Part shown: positions 43,527 to 51,649 of the stretch, one piece after another
How the letters are laid out: each line of letters opens with the position of its first letter
How positions within the stretch are numbered: position 1 is the first letter of the stretch
Origin: Burkholderia sp. GAS332
Lineage (GTDB): Bacteria; Pseudomonadota; Gammaproteobacteria; Burkholderiales; Burkholderiaceae
Assembly (NCBI GenBank): GCA_900142905.1
Contig: FSRV01000002.1
Location: 1,302,001 to 1,366,000 of the forward strand
Length of the DNA stretch: 64,000 nt
Direction of reading: 5' to 3'
The notes under the pieces: generated by a model
What the model was told of the DNA's origin: nothing
Database searches by the model: none
What the model saw: only the letters and a program-made list of their open reading frames with translations
Position numbers and translations under genes: made by a program

Positions 43527-44609
43527 ATGGAAAATGCCACATTCCGTCGTGCGTTAGACGCGCTTAGGCACGTCGCGGATCCGACTCCGCCCTGGAAGGA
43601 CATTCTGACCGAAGCGCGCGATGTGGTCGGCGCCGATGCCTGCACGTTGGTGATGTTCGACCGGATGCACAACCTGTTGCTGATGGAGCACGTTGGTATC
43701 GATGCCGCGACCGAGAGGGACTATAAAGAGCACTACTACAAAGAGGACATTCTTGCCGCGGCTGCGCTGGATAGTCCCGTGGGACTGTGGTGGGACACGG
43801 TCGATCTGGTGGGACCGGCGCCCATGCGCAAGCACCCGTTCTACGCGGACTTCATGCACGAGCATCGAATGGCGCAAATCTCCACATTTATCGTACTGGC
43901 ACAACCCGGGCGACGCGCCGCCATTAGTTTCGAACGATCATCGCTCAGCGCGACGCAGTCGGCCGCGACAGACTCGAGCCAAAGGCAACGCTTCATGGCG
44001 ACGCTCGTCGCCGCAGTGGCGCAACGCGAGGACGCGGCACGTGTGCAGTTCGACGTAGTCGAGAGCGCATTCGAGCAAACGGGCGACGCTCATCTGTTAG
44101 TCGGCGCTTCTGGAACGATTCTGCGGTGTTCAACACGCGCCTACGAGATCTTGAGGCGCGAACGGCTAATCAGCGTATCGGAAATGCGTCTTGTCCATGC
44201 TAGTCAAGCGGTGATGGCTGGGCTGACGAGCGCGCTCGGTCGAGCGTTGCAAGTGCCGACCGGTGTTTCGTACGCCGTTCCGCTGACATGGGGGCGAGCG
44301 TTGCGGTACGAAATAGTACCCGCCGGCCCCTCGCTGCGAATCTCGCACGAACCCGTCATGCTGGTCAGGCTGCGCGAGATCAGTGCGTTTCGCACGCCGG
44401 CAGAACAAGATCTTGCTGCATTCTTTTCCCTGACGGCCGCCGAGGCTCGGGTGCTCCACAGTCTGGTGGCGGGGCACTCGCCGGCCGAAGTCGCGGCAGC
44501 TGGCGGTGTCGCTGAGCGAACGATCCGCAACCAGTTGGCGTCAATGATGCGAAAAATGTCATGCAGCCGCCAGGCGGAACTGGTCCGCCTGGGCACGCTG
44601 CTTCTCTAG
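43527..44609 (+). CDS. LuxR-type HTH regulator, paralogue A
   Basis: 360 residues. The N-terminal ~170 residues form a sensor region (FRRALDALRHVADPTPPW, GADACTLVMFDRMHNLLLME, HPFYADFMHEHRMAQIST) that I cannot assign to a known ligand domain with confidence; it is GAF-like in layout. A middle region (~175-290) resembles a PAS-like fold. The C-terminal LuxR HTH is clear: FFSLTAAEARVLHSLVAGHS, VAERTIRNQLASMMRKMSCS, RQAELVRLGTLL. A close paralogue lies at 47255-48340 on the opposite strand, and the glutamine-rich protein gene ends between them. GGAG precedes the start. Confidence 0.82.
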   Translation: MENATFRRALDALRHVADPTPPWKDILTEARDVVGADACTLVMFDRMHNLLLMEHVGIDAATERDYKEHYYKEDILAAAALDSPVGLWWDTVDLVGPAPMRKHPFYADFMHEHRMAQISTFIVLAQPGRRAAISFERSSLSATQSAATDSSQRQRFMATLVAAVAQREDAARVQFDVVESAFEQTGDAHLLVGASGTILRCSTRAYEILRRERLISVSEMRLVHASQAVMAGLTSALGRALQVPTGVSYAVPLTWGRALRYEIVPAGPSLRISHEPVMLVRLREISAFRTPAEQDLAAFFSLTAAEARVLHSLVAGHSPAEVAAAGGVAERTIRNQLASMMRKMSCSRQAELVRLGTLLL

Positions 44610-44666
44610 CATGCCCCCCGGCTAGGCGTTTGAGATGGCGTGCATGTGTCGTGCATCGTTCGAGGC

Positions 44667-46712
44667 TCACTCGCCAAACGCGGTTTTAGTCAAATGCGCC
44701 TCGCTGTTGTCAGCCTGCTGCTGGGCTCCGCTGACGAGCGCCTGCGCATCGGGTGCGGGCGGTGGCAGGTCGTCGATAGGCCGCGGCGGAGGGGCGATCG
44801 CCGACATTGGCGCGGCGGGAAGTCCGTTTTGCCCCTGCTGATCGTGCAAGGTCGTCAGGCCCCCATCCACTTGTGCACGAAAGCCGTTTTGCATTTCCTG
44901 CAAATCCTCGAACGTCACGGTGACCATCTGATGTGCCGGACAGTCCGCCTTGCGGCTGGCTTCGACGCTCAGTTCCGCCGCGATGGCGTTGTCTGCCGGC
45001 GGAGTTTGGACCTTGAGGAGATCCCCCGACGTCAATCCGCAAGTGTGGCCGTCCTCACTCGTTACGTTAAGTGGCTGGGTAACGATGAACAGGTGGTTCT
45101 GCACCAGGGCGCGCGACAAGCCGGTCAATTCGGTACTGGCTTGGGGATTCTGCGCAGCGGCATTTTCGCTGGAAACCTGTTGCGCGACTTCTTCCGCGAG
45201 TGCCTGCTTGAGTTGCGGAGTGATCGACGTGTCTGTTTGCGCGTAGACCGCATCGTCTGCCGTCTCATCGGCGCCGGCATCGACTGCCTGGTCCGATTGC
45301 TGCTGCAATTCGTACGCTGTTGCCAGCATGCCGCCCAGAATGTAATCGGTGAGCCAAAGCGCCGCGCTAGGGTAGGTGGGAAGGGCGACGAAATAGCCGG
45401 TGTCAGCCTGATACCAGGGCGTTGACGTCCACCCCCATGCATACACGGCTGGGGCGTGCCACGGGTAGTAGACCCAGCCGTAGAACGCCGGGACATAGTG
45501 GGTATGTGGCACGTAGTTGACGAGCGCCACGCCGTGGTAGGTATACGGCGCGTATAGGTGTGTGACCACATGCCCACCGGATACATACGTGCGCTGCACG
45601 ACCGCCTGCCCATGCCACATGACCGGGCGTTGCACGTAGCCTCCATGTAGGCCCATGCTGACCACAACAGTATGGTCGGGACGATGCATCACGACCATTC
45701 GGGCGCCGTGCGGCCCGCGACTGACATCGAGCGCGCCGGTATGCATCGATTGGACCCGTCCGTTGGGATCCAGCGTAGCGTGCATGCTTGTGCTCCTGTA
45801 GGACGCCAGTGTGCCGTTGGCCCGCAAACCATACTGCCGGCCGTCGACCGCCTTGACCGTCACGCTGCCGTTCGCGTGAGTCGTGACGGCGCCGCGCGGA
45901 ACAGGTAGTCGATTCACACCGGAGAGACCCGTGCGGACGTCGTTGATCCGATGCCGTGTTTCATCGGATTCGTGTGAGCTGAGGGTCGCCGAACCGTCCT
46001 TCCGGCCGGAAGGCTCTCGGGGCACGTTCGCCTCCCCACGTGTACCGGTTTCGGGCACGGTGGCCGCTGCGGCTCGTGTGCCGGATGTGCGAGTGTCTTG
46101 AGAGCTGGTCGCTGGAGCGTGTGCTGTTGTGGATTGCGTCGGTGTCGGCGATTGGGCGTGCGACGGCTTGGGCGTAGTTTCCGGCTGACGCCGCACAGCC
46201 TGACTTTCTGCCTCTTTCTGTCGTTGTGATGCGTCTCTTGCGGCCTGTGCGCGTTCGGCTTGCTGGTGTTGTGCTTCCTCTTGTTGCCGCGCCCGTTCAC
46301 GCTCTGCGTCTTGCTGACGTTGAACTTGCTCCTGCTGCGCTCGTTGTTGTTGCTGCTGCTGCATTTGCTCCTGCTGCGCTCGCTGCTGCTGTTGCATCTG
46401 CTCCTGTTGGGCCCGCTGCTGTTGCATTTGTTCCTGCTGAGCTCGCTGTTGTTGCTGTTCTTGCTGCTGCTCTTCCCGCTGCATGCATTGCTGCTGAAGG
46501 CTTGGCGGATTGGTCGCCGGGCAAAATCCGAATGCCGCAGCCGGCGCCACTGAGATGCCCAGTGCGATCAACCGAGTTCTCGTCCGCTTCACGCGAGCCG
46601 ATACCGCGAATGGAAGCGTGGCAAACACAGCCAGTGTCGCCTCGCGGCAAGACGTTTGCTTTGCGTTCGACGCTAACAGTCTCGGGAGAGGCTTTATATT
46701 TGATTTTTCCAT
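44667..46712 (-). CDS. Secreted glutamine-repeat protein of unknown function
   Basis: 681 residues; GGAG lies 8 nt before the ATG. A hydrophobic segment (~45-62, LIALGISVAPAAAFGF) after a long charged lead looks like an extended signal peptide. Residues ~73-170 are Gln-rich coiled coil with four near copies of RAQQEQMQQQ. A Ser/Thr/Pro linker follows, then a Tyr/Trp/His-rich region (~390-500: HTHYVPAFYGWVYYPWHAP, VYAWGWTSTPWY). The C-terminal domain has two Cys (HTCGLTSGDLLKV and KADCPAHQMVTVTFEDLQEM) and may form a disulphide. I do not recognise a family. It is the second gene of a two-gene unit with the Cys-rich peptide. Confidence 0.7.
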   Translation of the reverse strand: MEKSNIKPLPRLLASNAKQTSCREATLAVFATLPFAVSARVKRTRTRLIALGISVAPAAAFGFCPATNPPSLQQQCMQREEQQQEQQQQRAQQEQMQQQRAQQEQMQQQQRAQQEQMQQQQQQRAQQEQVQRQQDAERERARQQEEAQHQQAERAQAARDASQRQKEAESQAVRRQPETTPKPSHAQSPTPTQSTTAHAPATSSQDTRTSGTRAAAATVPETGTRGEANVPREPSGRKDGSATLSSHESDETRHRINDVRTGLSGVNRLPVPRGAVTTHANGSVTVKAVDGRQYGLRANGTLASYRSTSMHATLDPNGRVQSMHTGALDVSRGPHGARMVVMHRPDHTVVVSMGLHGGYVQRPVMWHGQAVVQRTYVSGGHVVTHLYAPYTYHGVALVNYVPHTHYVPAFYGWVYYPWHAPAVYAWGWTSTPWYQADTGYFVALPTYPSAALWLTDYILGGMLATAYELQQQSDQAVDAGADETADDAVYAQTDTSITPQLKQALAEEVAQQVSSENAAAQNPQASTELTGLSRALVQNHLFIVTQPLNVTSEDGHTCGLTSGDLLKVQTPPADNAIAAELSVEASRKADCPAHQMVTVTFEDLQEMQNGFRAQVDGGLTTLHDQQGQNGLPAAPMSAIAPPPRPIDDLPPPAPDAQALVSGAQQQADNSEAHLTKTAFGE
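46324..46486 (-). repeat. Glutamine-codon tandem repeat inside the secreted protein gene
   Basis: Imperfect repeats encoding RAQQEQMQQ(Q) about four times and longer Gln runs. Both CAG and CAA are used and units differ in length, suggesting expansion by slippage or unequal recombination. Confidence 0.8.
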
Positions 46713-46738
46713 GATGCGCTCCGATCAACCCGACGTAG

Positions 46739-47029
46739 TTAGTCGCAACTATCCCGCATCTCTGCACATTGATTGCAGGATTGAGACGTGCTATTGCTGG
46801 AGTCCTGTAGCGCAGGCAAATTCCCTTTGTTGTGCGATAGCAGCGTTCCGATCGCACTGCCGAGGAAGCTTGCCGCCGACTGCATGCAGTCGCTATCGCA
46901 CTGATCCGCTCTCGCGAGGCATGCATCGTGAACGTCTTGCTGCGCCTCCTGTACTTGAGCAGTCGCCCTTCCTGTTTGCATTGCGAGACAACACGCCAGC
47001 AATGTAAATGCGAAATAACGCGTTTTCAT
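46739..47029 (-). CDS. Small secreted Cys-rich protein
   Basis: 96 residues with GGAGG 5 nt before the ATG. A signal peptide is cut after ATA (about residue 24). The mature part contains six Cys in two groups that mirror each other: C-x6-C-x3-C (ACLARADQCDSDCMQ) and C-x2-C-x6-C (SCNQCAEMRDSCD), separated by a Ser/Leu-rich stretch. Disulphide pairing or metal binding is likely. The gene is directly upstream of the glutamine-repeat protein gene (26 bp), on the same strand, so the two products probably work together. No family is recognised. Confidence 0.72.
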   Translation of the reverse strand: MKTRYFAFTLLACCLAMQTGRATAQVQEAQQDVHDACLARADQCDSDCMQSAASFLGSAIGTLLSHNKGNLPALQDSSNSTSQSCNQCAEMRDSCD

Positions 47030-47254
47030 CTCGGCCTCCCCAACTTTCTGTCAGCTATCGTCAATGGTCCCGAAGCAGGCTGAGCGTTACGCTATCAACC
47101 GATCATTCTTTTCGACTCAGGATCCTGCGATGGTTTGAGGATAGGCGTTGCGCGGAGATTGCCTATAGTCAATATTGACCAGGCGCGAGGGCGACGCTGT
47201 CGGCTGGGTGGGGGAAAGCGCTGGTATGCGGAGATGTGTCCGCGGCGAGGCCGG

Positions 47255-48340
47255 CTAGCTCAACAAGCTTCCGAGACGGACCAGTTCGGCCTGGCGGCTA
47301 CAGCACATTTTTTTCATCAGCGAAGCGATGTGATTGCGGACCGTTCGCTCCGCGAGGCCGGCCAACTGCGCGTACTCCAGTGGCGAATGTCCCTGGATGA
47401 GGGCGCAAAGTACTCTGGCTTCGGCTTCCGTGACGGAGAAGAACGATTTGATCTGCGCCACGTCCGGAACGGAGAACACACTGCACGCCTGCATTCTCAC
47501 GAGCAAAATGGGCTCATTGGCCAGCTTCAACGCGTCGGCAGCGGGCACGATGTCGAAACGGATTCCTTCTCCCCAATTCGTTGGAAGTGCGAATTTTATT
47601 TTTTGTTGCTGATGCGCGGCTTTGGCAAGCGCTTGACGGAAAGCGGTGCCGAATTCGGCGCGTGGGTGGGTCACGGCGCGGTCGTAGGTCGAAAGCATGT
47701 TGGCCTTGGCCAGCAGCTCGTACGCTCTCGCCGAGCACCGGTACAGGATGCCGGTGGGTCCGGCGAGGAATGCCGCGTCGCCCAAGCCGGTAAGAATCAT
47801 TTCTAGCGAGTTGAATTGGAGCGCGCCCGCGCGCTCCCTATTGGCAATCGCCTGTGTCAGTGCACGCAGGTACACCGCTGTCCTTCCTTGGGAGATCTTT
47901 TCTACCGCGTCGGATGTGGCGCTCATGCGTTGGAAGCTCACCGCGGCGCGCCGTTCTGGATCGCCGGTGATGACATACGCGAGCACCTGTCCCATGCGAT
48001 GGCGCGGCATATAGTCAGCGTAGAACGGAAGTCGCCTGGTTTCCGAGGTTGCCTGCAAGGTCACGCTATCCCACCAGCGTCCCGACGGACTTTGTAACGC
48101 AGCTTGCGCCAACGAATCGTACTGGTAGTAGTAGTCGGTGTATTCGCGTTCTGCAGACTCGTCGATTCCGGTCTGGCGAAGTACGAGCAAATCCTGCCGC
48201 TCGTTGAACATGAGCAAGGTGGCCGCATCAGCACCGATCATCGCTTTCGCGGTGAGGAGGACGTCGTCCCACGGCGCAGTCGGATCGGCGATATGGCTGA
48301 CCGCCTCCATGGCGTTTCGAAAGATAGAAACGTTTGCCAT
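47255..48340 (-). CDS. LuxR-type HTH regulator, paralogue B
   Basis: 361 residues with GGAGG before the start. It aligns along its whole length with the regulator at 43527-44609: HIADPTAPWDDVLLTAKAMI, PFYADYMPRHRMGQVLAYV, and a C-terminal HTH (FFSVTEAEARVLCALIQGHS, LAERTVRNHIASLMKKMCCS, RQAELVRLGSLL). The two regulators bracket the secreted Cys-rich and Gln-repeat protein genes, which lie between them on the same strand as this one. It is separated from the Cys-rich peptide gene by about 225 bp. The signal sensed is unknown. Confidence 0.82.
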   Translation of the reverse strand: MANVSIFRNAMEAVSHIADPTAPWDDVLLTAKAMIGADAATLLMFNERQDLLVLRQTGIDESAEREYTDYYYQYDSLAQAALQSPSGRWWDSVTLQATSETRRLPFYADYMPRHRMGQVLAYVITGDPERRAAVSFQRMSATSDAVEKISQGRTAVYLRALTQAIANRERAGALQFNSLEMILTGLGDAAFLAGPTGILYRCSARAYELLAKANMLSTYDRAVTHPRAEFGTAFRQALAKAAHQQQKIKFALPTNWGEGIRFDIVPAADALKLANEPILLVRMQACSVFSVPDVAQIKSFFSVTEAEARVLCALIQGHSPLEYAQLAGLAERTVRNHIASLMKKMCCSRQAELVRLGSLLS

Positions 48341-48600
48341 GTTGCCTCCAGCGGCGCGCCGACAATGGGATCGGAGAGCCGGGAACGGAGCCTCCAGATG
48401 CAGGACGCGAAGCGCTCTTTATCTAGCGTTTTAACACGATAGGGAGCGATGGCAAATAGGCACAGACATTGATCTCGTGCTTGCGTGGATTGATCCGATC
48501 ATTACGTCATGGATGCGCATTCGGTTGCTCGCCGTAAATCGAACACATGGGGATGTTCGTGAATCGCTCAAACTGACGACAGCAACGCGCGCGTGCGCGG

Positions 48601-49047
48601 ACGCTCGCGGCGGCATCCGAGGGCACGCGCTTCTCGATTGACGAGTGGATGGCCCAGCTGTACGGCGCCGACCTTCCAGATCCGATTAATCTGAGCTGGA
48701 TCATGGAGCGAGTGCAGCGCTGCGAGCGTCAAATCTGGTGCACCGCTGAGCAAATTGCGAAAAATGGTGGAAGCGTTGTTTTAGATCTCGGTTTCATGAA
48801 GGAGAGAAATCGCTCAACGTTTGCCGAACAAGCAAGAGACGCTGGCCTTTCGAGCAAGCTCCACTATGTCACCGCACCGCATGACATACGCCGCACTCGG
48901 GTGATGACAAGGAACGCCGAAAAGGGCGAAACGTTTTCGTTTGAGGTTTCGCCCGCCATGTTTGATTTTATGGAAGCAGAATTCGAAGCCCCTACGAAAC
49001 TCGAACTTGCATCGGCTACCGTGTTTGATTCTCATAGCCAGGCCTGA
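48601..49047 (+). pseudogene. Decayed AAA/P-loop ATPase gene, N-terminus lost
   Basis: The frame reads TLAAASEGTRFSIDEWMAQL, which continues as a P-loop kinase-like protein (VQRCERQIWCTAEQIAKNGG, VVLDLGFMKERNRSTFAEQA, YVTAPHDIRRTRVM). A stop codon at 48574-48576 in the same frame removes the expected N-terminus, and no GxxxxGK[ST] motif is visible in the preceding ~100 bp. Homologues carry the Walker A loop just before the SIDEWM segment. A start at 48649 would give 132 residues without it. An intact relative lies at 49756-50328. An RNA or protein function for the fragment is unlikely. Confidence 0.65.
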
Positions 49048-49060
49048 TGACCAGGCTATG
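49033..49060 (+). terminator. Hairpin spanning the stop of the ATPase remnant
   Basis: Arms CATAGCC and GGCTATG (49033-49039, 49054-49060) with a further GG/CC inner pairing; the TGA stop lies in the loop. Confidence 0.45.
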
Positions 49061-49372
49061 GCGTTCGATGAGATGTTTCTCTATTGGCTCGCCACGTCAG
49101 GTATGCCGGCCGCCGTGTGCCTGATCGCGGACAGGTGCTGGTCAGGGTCAGCCTTTGACCGCGCTCTTTCCCGGCCAGGCCGCAGCAGGAGCCGATCTTA
49201 CGACGCCGTCTGGGATGCGCGCCTGAGTGCTAAAGTGTGGTCGTGGCGCAGCGAAGTGAGGTAACGGTTAACTGTCGCTAGCAATCTTAAAAGTGGCCAA
49301 CGAGGACGCCTCTGGCATGTTGAGAGAGGCAGGGCATTCGCCCTCAGTTTTGAAACCTGTTAAGGAGCCGAA
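49061..49372. other. Intergenic region, no gene seen
   Basis: Just over 300 bp before the small lipoprotein gene. I see no coding sequence. TTAAGGAGCC provides the ribosome binding site of the next gene. Confidence 0.5.
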
Positions 49373-49609
49373 ATGAAAACCCTAGTTGCGACTGTATTGC
49401 TTGCGAGCCTCGGAATCGGCCTCGCCGGGTGTATTGTCCAGGCCCCGGGTGGTGTTGCGCCTGCGCCCGTCGGCATCACAATTGGGTGGCATGGGGAGCA
49501 GTACTATGATGGCCATCGTTACTGGGCGCACGACGACTGGATGCGCAATCACCCCAACGATCGGGACCCGCACAATGAACATGACGACCACCACGATGGA
49601 GATCACTAA
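49373..49609 (+). CDS. Small lipoprotein with His/Asp-rich tail
   Basis: 78 residues with AAGGAG upstream. A lipobox (LAGC, Cys20) follows a hydrophobic signal segment, so the mature protein is lipid-anchored. The tail from ~50 is rich in His, Asp and Asn (HPNDRDPHNEHDDHHDGDH), a composition suited to metal binding. The family is unknown to me. It stands alone with a strong hairpin after it. Confidence 0.72.
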   Translation: MKTLVATVLLASLGIGLAGCIVQAPGGVAPAPVGITIGWHGEQYYDGHRYWAHDDWMRNHPNDRDPHNEHDDHHDGDH

Positions 49610-49625
49610 CCGGCGCGTGATTTGT

Positions 49626-49660
49626 CATCCGCGCCCCCTGCCTTACCGCGGGCGCGGATG
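49626..49660 (+). terminator. Hairpin after the small lipoprotein gene
   Basis: Perfect 11-bp stem CATCCGCGCCC / GGGCGCGGATG with a 13-nt loop, 17 bp past the stop at 49609. No T-run. Confidence 0.6.
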
Positions 49661-49755
49661 ATGGACTGGCGGGTGACGCGGAGCATCCGGGCTCACAGCG
49701 ATATCGAGGCGTCACCTGTCACAGAGCGGCCGGCGGCAGCCATCGGGATTGGCTT

Positions 49756-50328
49756 CTAGCTGGACAATCCAATGTCGTGCGCGCTCCGGCAGCGGAGATT
49801 CCCTGTCTCGTCGTACACCATGATGTTGAATCCTTCGCTTGGCGCAGGCGGGACGAAATAGCGGGTGATCAGCTCGTACTCGGTTTCGGATGTCTGGAAT
49901 GGATGTTCTCCTGACGCGTTTCTCGCCCTTAGCCTGGATTTGCAAATCTCGTCGCTCACATCCAGATAGTGAAGCTGATGTTCGCAGCCGGCGGCCTGAA
50001 ATAAAGCGTGCCCCCATGCACGAGTGTTAGTCGTGTTAAATGGGAAGTCGAGTACCACTGATATCCCTGCCGAGAGGAGCGATTGAATGTGCTCGGTGAG
50101 GAGCGTCTTGAGGCGCCCCGCGTAGCGCACATAGTCTGCCAGTGTATGAATTTCACCCGGATAGAGACACGCGATCCATACGTCTTCGCTGATCAGGACC
50201 ATCCGCTGAGAATTCATCAGGCGAGCCGTTAGCGTGGACTTGCCCGAGGCAATTTTGCCGCAGACCATATGGAGAGTGGCTGCGCTACAAGATCCAACAC
50301 CGTCAAGAAACCTGCTCTCACTCGTCAT
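49756..50328 (-). CDS. P-loop ATPase/kinase-like protein
   Basis: 190 residues from MTSESRFLDGVGS. The longer start at 50361 would lie in the T-tract of an intrinsic terminator, so it is rejected; GGAG precedes 50328. The Walker A loop is VCGKIASGKSTLTARL, followed by ISEDVWIACLYPGEIHT and GISVVLDFPFNTTNTRAWGH (Asp of the Walker B position). The fold resembles small zeta-toxin/AAA-type kinases of unknown substrate found in proteobacteria. The C-terminal half is Arg-rich (SDEICKSRLRARNASGEHPF), as in lid regions. It is related to the decayed gene at 48601. Confidence 0.75.
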   Translation of the reverse strand: MTSESRFLDGVGSCSAATLHMVCGKIASGKSTLTARLMNSQRMVLISEDVWIACLYPGEIHTLADYVRYAGRLKTLLTEHIQSLLSAGISVVLDFPFNTTNTRAWGHALFQAAGCEHQLHYLDVSDEICKSRLRARNASGEHPFQTSETEYELITRYFVPPAPSEGFNIMVYDETGNLRCRSAHDIGLSS

Positions 50329-50359
50329 TTCCAAGCGCTCCAAGTAGGGCCCAGAAAGC

Positions 50360-50383
50360 AAAAACCCGCCTTCTGGGCGGGTT
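50360..50383 (-). terminator. Intrinsic terminator, minus strand
   Basis: 8-bp stem AACCCGCC / GGCGGGTT with a 5-nt loop, followed on the minus strand by a run of T. It sits directly before the P-loop gene, and about 80 nt after a promoter-like sequence, see the ncRNA candidate at 50363. Confidence 0.8.
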
Positions 50384-50467
50384 GTGATTGCGTATTGTCA
50401 ACTCAATAGCTATCCCGCCGAGACTGTCGCGGCGTTAATAATCGAGTTGATGTGGGATCGGTTCATG
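50363..50467 (-). ncRNA. Candidate ~105-nt transcript (sRNA or attenuated leader)
   Basis: On the minus strand, TTGCCT (50497-50502) and TATGCT (50474-50479) are separated by 17 bp, a good sigma-70 arrangement. The predicted transcript from ~50467 ends at the intrinsic terminator 50360-50383. It could be an sRNA, the leader of the P-loop gene or a short mRNA. A 45-codon frame, 50410-50547 with a GTG start, begins upstream of the predicted RNA start, so it is less compatible with this promoter. No known family is recognised. Confidence 0.4.
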
Positions 50468-50547
50468 TGCCAAAGCATAATGCAGCGCACGGAATGAGGC
50501 AAGTAAGCTTCGCTCTGAACAATCCAGTCACCGGGGAGTGACAACAC
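50410..50547 (-). CDS. Possible small ORF or gene remnant
   Basis: A frame of 45 codons from GTG reads VLSLPGDWIVQSEAYLPHSV and continues RCIMLWHMNRSHIN. Its composition looks protein-like, but no ribosome binding site precedes it and the frame is closed by a stop seven codons upstream. Internal ATG starts at 50478 and 50466 would give only 22 or 18 codons. I cannot assign it a function; it may be the tail of a lost gene. Confidence 0.25.
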   Translation of the reverse strand: MLSLPGDWIVQSEAYLPHSVRCIMLWHMNRSHINSIINAATVSAG

Positions 50548-50631
50548 CCCGCCGGACGGCAGCTAATGCTCGAAAGTGGCCCATGCAGGCTTTGAGAGAG
50601 ACCCGGATGGATGCGCAAGGCGGCCGCTACT

Positions 50632-51576
50632 TCAAAGATCGAGAACCAGCAGCGGCGTCTTTGCGCGTGAGCAGCAAGGCAGAAACTGATCGTTGGCGAC
50701 GCGTTCCTCGTCGGTCAGGTACAGATCGCGATGGTCCGGTTCACCGGACAGCACGCGTGTGAGACAGGTGCCGCACACGCCTTGCTCGCACGACACCGGG
50801 ACTTCGACGCCACAGTTGCGTAGCGCCTCGACGACCGTGATGCCGGGCGGCACGTCGACCACACTGCCGGAACTGGCTAGCCTGACCTGGAACGTGCAGT
50901 CCGCGCCAGCGGCTTGGGGGGCGGCGCCGAAGTATTCGCGGTGGACGTGAGTGGCGGGCCAGCCAGCTTTCGATGTGGTTGCCAATACGGCCTCGATGAA
51001 GCCTGCCGGACCGCAGACGTAGACGTGGGTATCGGTAGTGGGGCGTGTGAGGACGGTTGGCAGGTCGATCCGTTCGCTGGGCGCGGCGGTGTCGAAATAG
51101 AGGTATGCGCGCGCTTTGAGGTCCGGTGCGGTAAAGCGTTCGCGGAAAGCGGCGCGCTCAGGTTCGCGCGCGCAGTAATGGAGTTCGAACGATTGACCGG
51201 TGCGGATCAGGTGTTCCGCCATGCACAGAATCGGCGTGATGCCGATGCCGCCTGCTAGCAGGATGGAGTGCGCCGCATCTTCCACAAGCGGAAAATGGTT
51301 CTTCGGTGTACTGATCTCAAGCGTCGAACCACAGGGGATTTCATGCATGGCGATCGAGCCGCCGCGCGAATTGGGATCGCGCAACACGCCGATGCGGTAC
51401 AGGCCGGTTTCAGCCGGGCTGTTGCACAGCGAATACTGCCGGACGTGGCCATCGACATGCACGTCGATATGCGCACCCGCCGAAAACGGCGGCAGCGCTT
51501 CGCCGCCTGGCGAGGCCAACTCGAACATGCAGATATCGGTAGCAACGTTGAGCTTGTGGGTAATGAGGGCTTTCAT
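50632..51576 (-). CDS. vanB: Vanillate O-demethylase reductase subunit (VanB)
   Basis: 314 residues from MKALITHKLNVATDICMFEL; the frame extends 10 codons more. It is a phthalate-dioxygenase-reductase-type protein: an FMN/FAD domain (FSAGAHIDVHVDGHVRQYSL), an NAD-binding domain (ILLAGGIGITPILCMAEHLI, VYVCGPAGFIEAVLATTSKA) and a C-terminal plant-type [2Fe-2S] domain (CEQGVCGTCLTRVLSGEPD with the last Cys in QFLPCCSRA). It passes electrons from NAD(P)H to VanA. The gene follows vanA by 73 bp on the same strand. Confidence 0.9.
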   Translation of the reverse strand: MKALITHKLNVATDICMFELASPGGEALPPFSAGAHIDVHVDGHVRQYSLCNSPAETGLYRIGVLRDPNSRGGSIAMHEIPCGSTLEISTPKNHFPLVEDAAHSILLAGGIGITPILCMAEHLIRTGQSFELHYCAREPERAAFRERFTAPDLKARAYLYFDTAAPSERIDLPTVLTRPTTDTHVYVCGPAGFIEAVLATTSKAGWPATHVHREYFGAAPQAAGADCTFQVRLASSGSVVDVPPGITVVEALRNCGVEVPVSCEQGVCGTCLTRVLSGEPDHRDLYLTDEERVANDQFLPCCSRAKTPLLVLDL

Positions 51577-51649
51577 GGATGCGTTTGTTGACAAGACGGG
51601 CGGCACGCCGGCATCCGGGCGACCGGCTGCGCGGCATCGGGGCGGCGGC

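Noticed and set aside
48601..49047. Intact 132-residue ATPase from an ATG at 48649
   Set aside because: It lacks the Walker A loop and starts inside the conserved SIDEWM segment, with an in-frame stop upstream; better read as a remnant.
50363..50600. tRNA gene before the intrinsic terminator
   Set aside because: No cloverleaf, T-loop or CCA end could be drawn on either strand.
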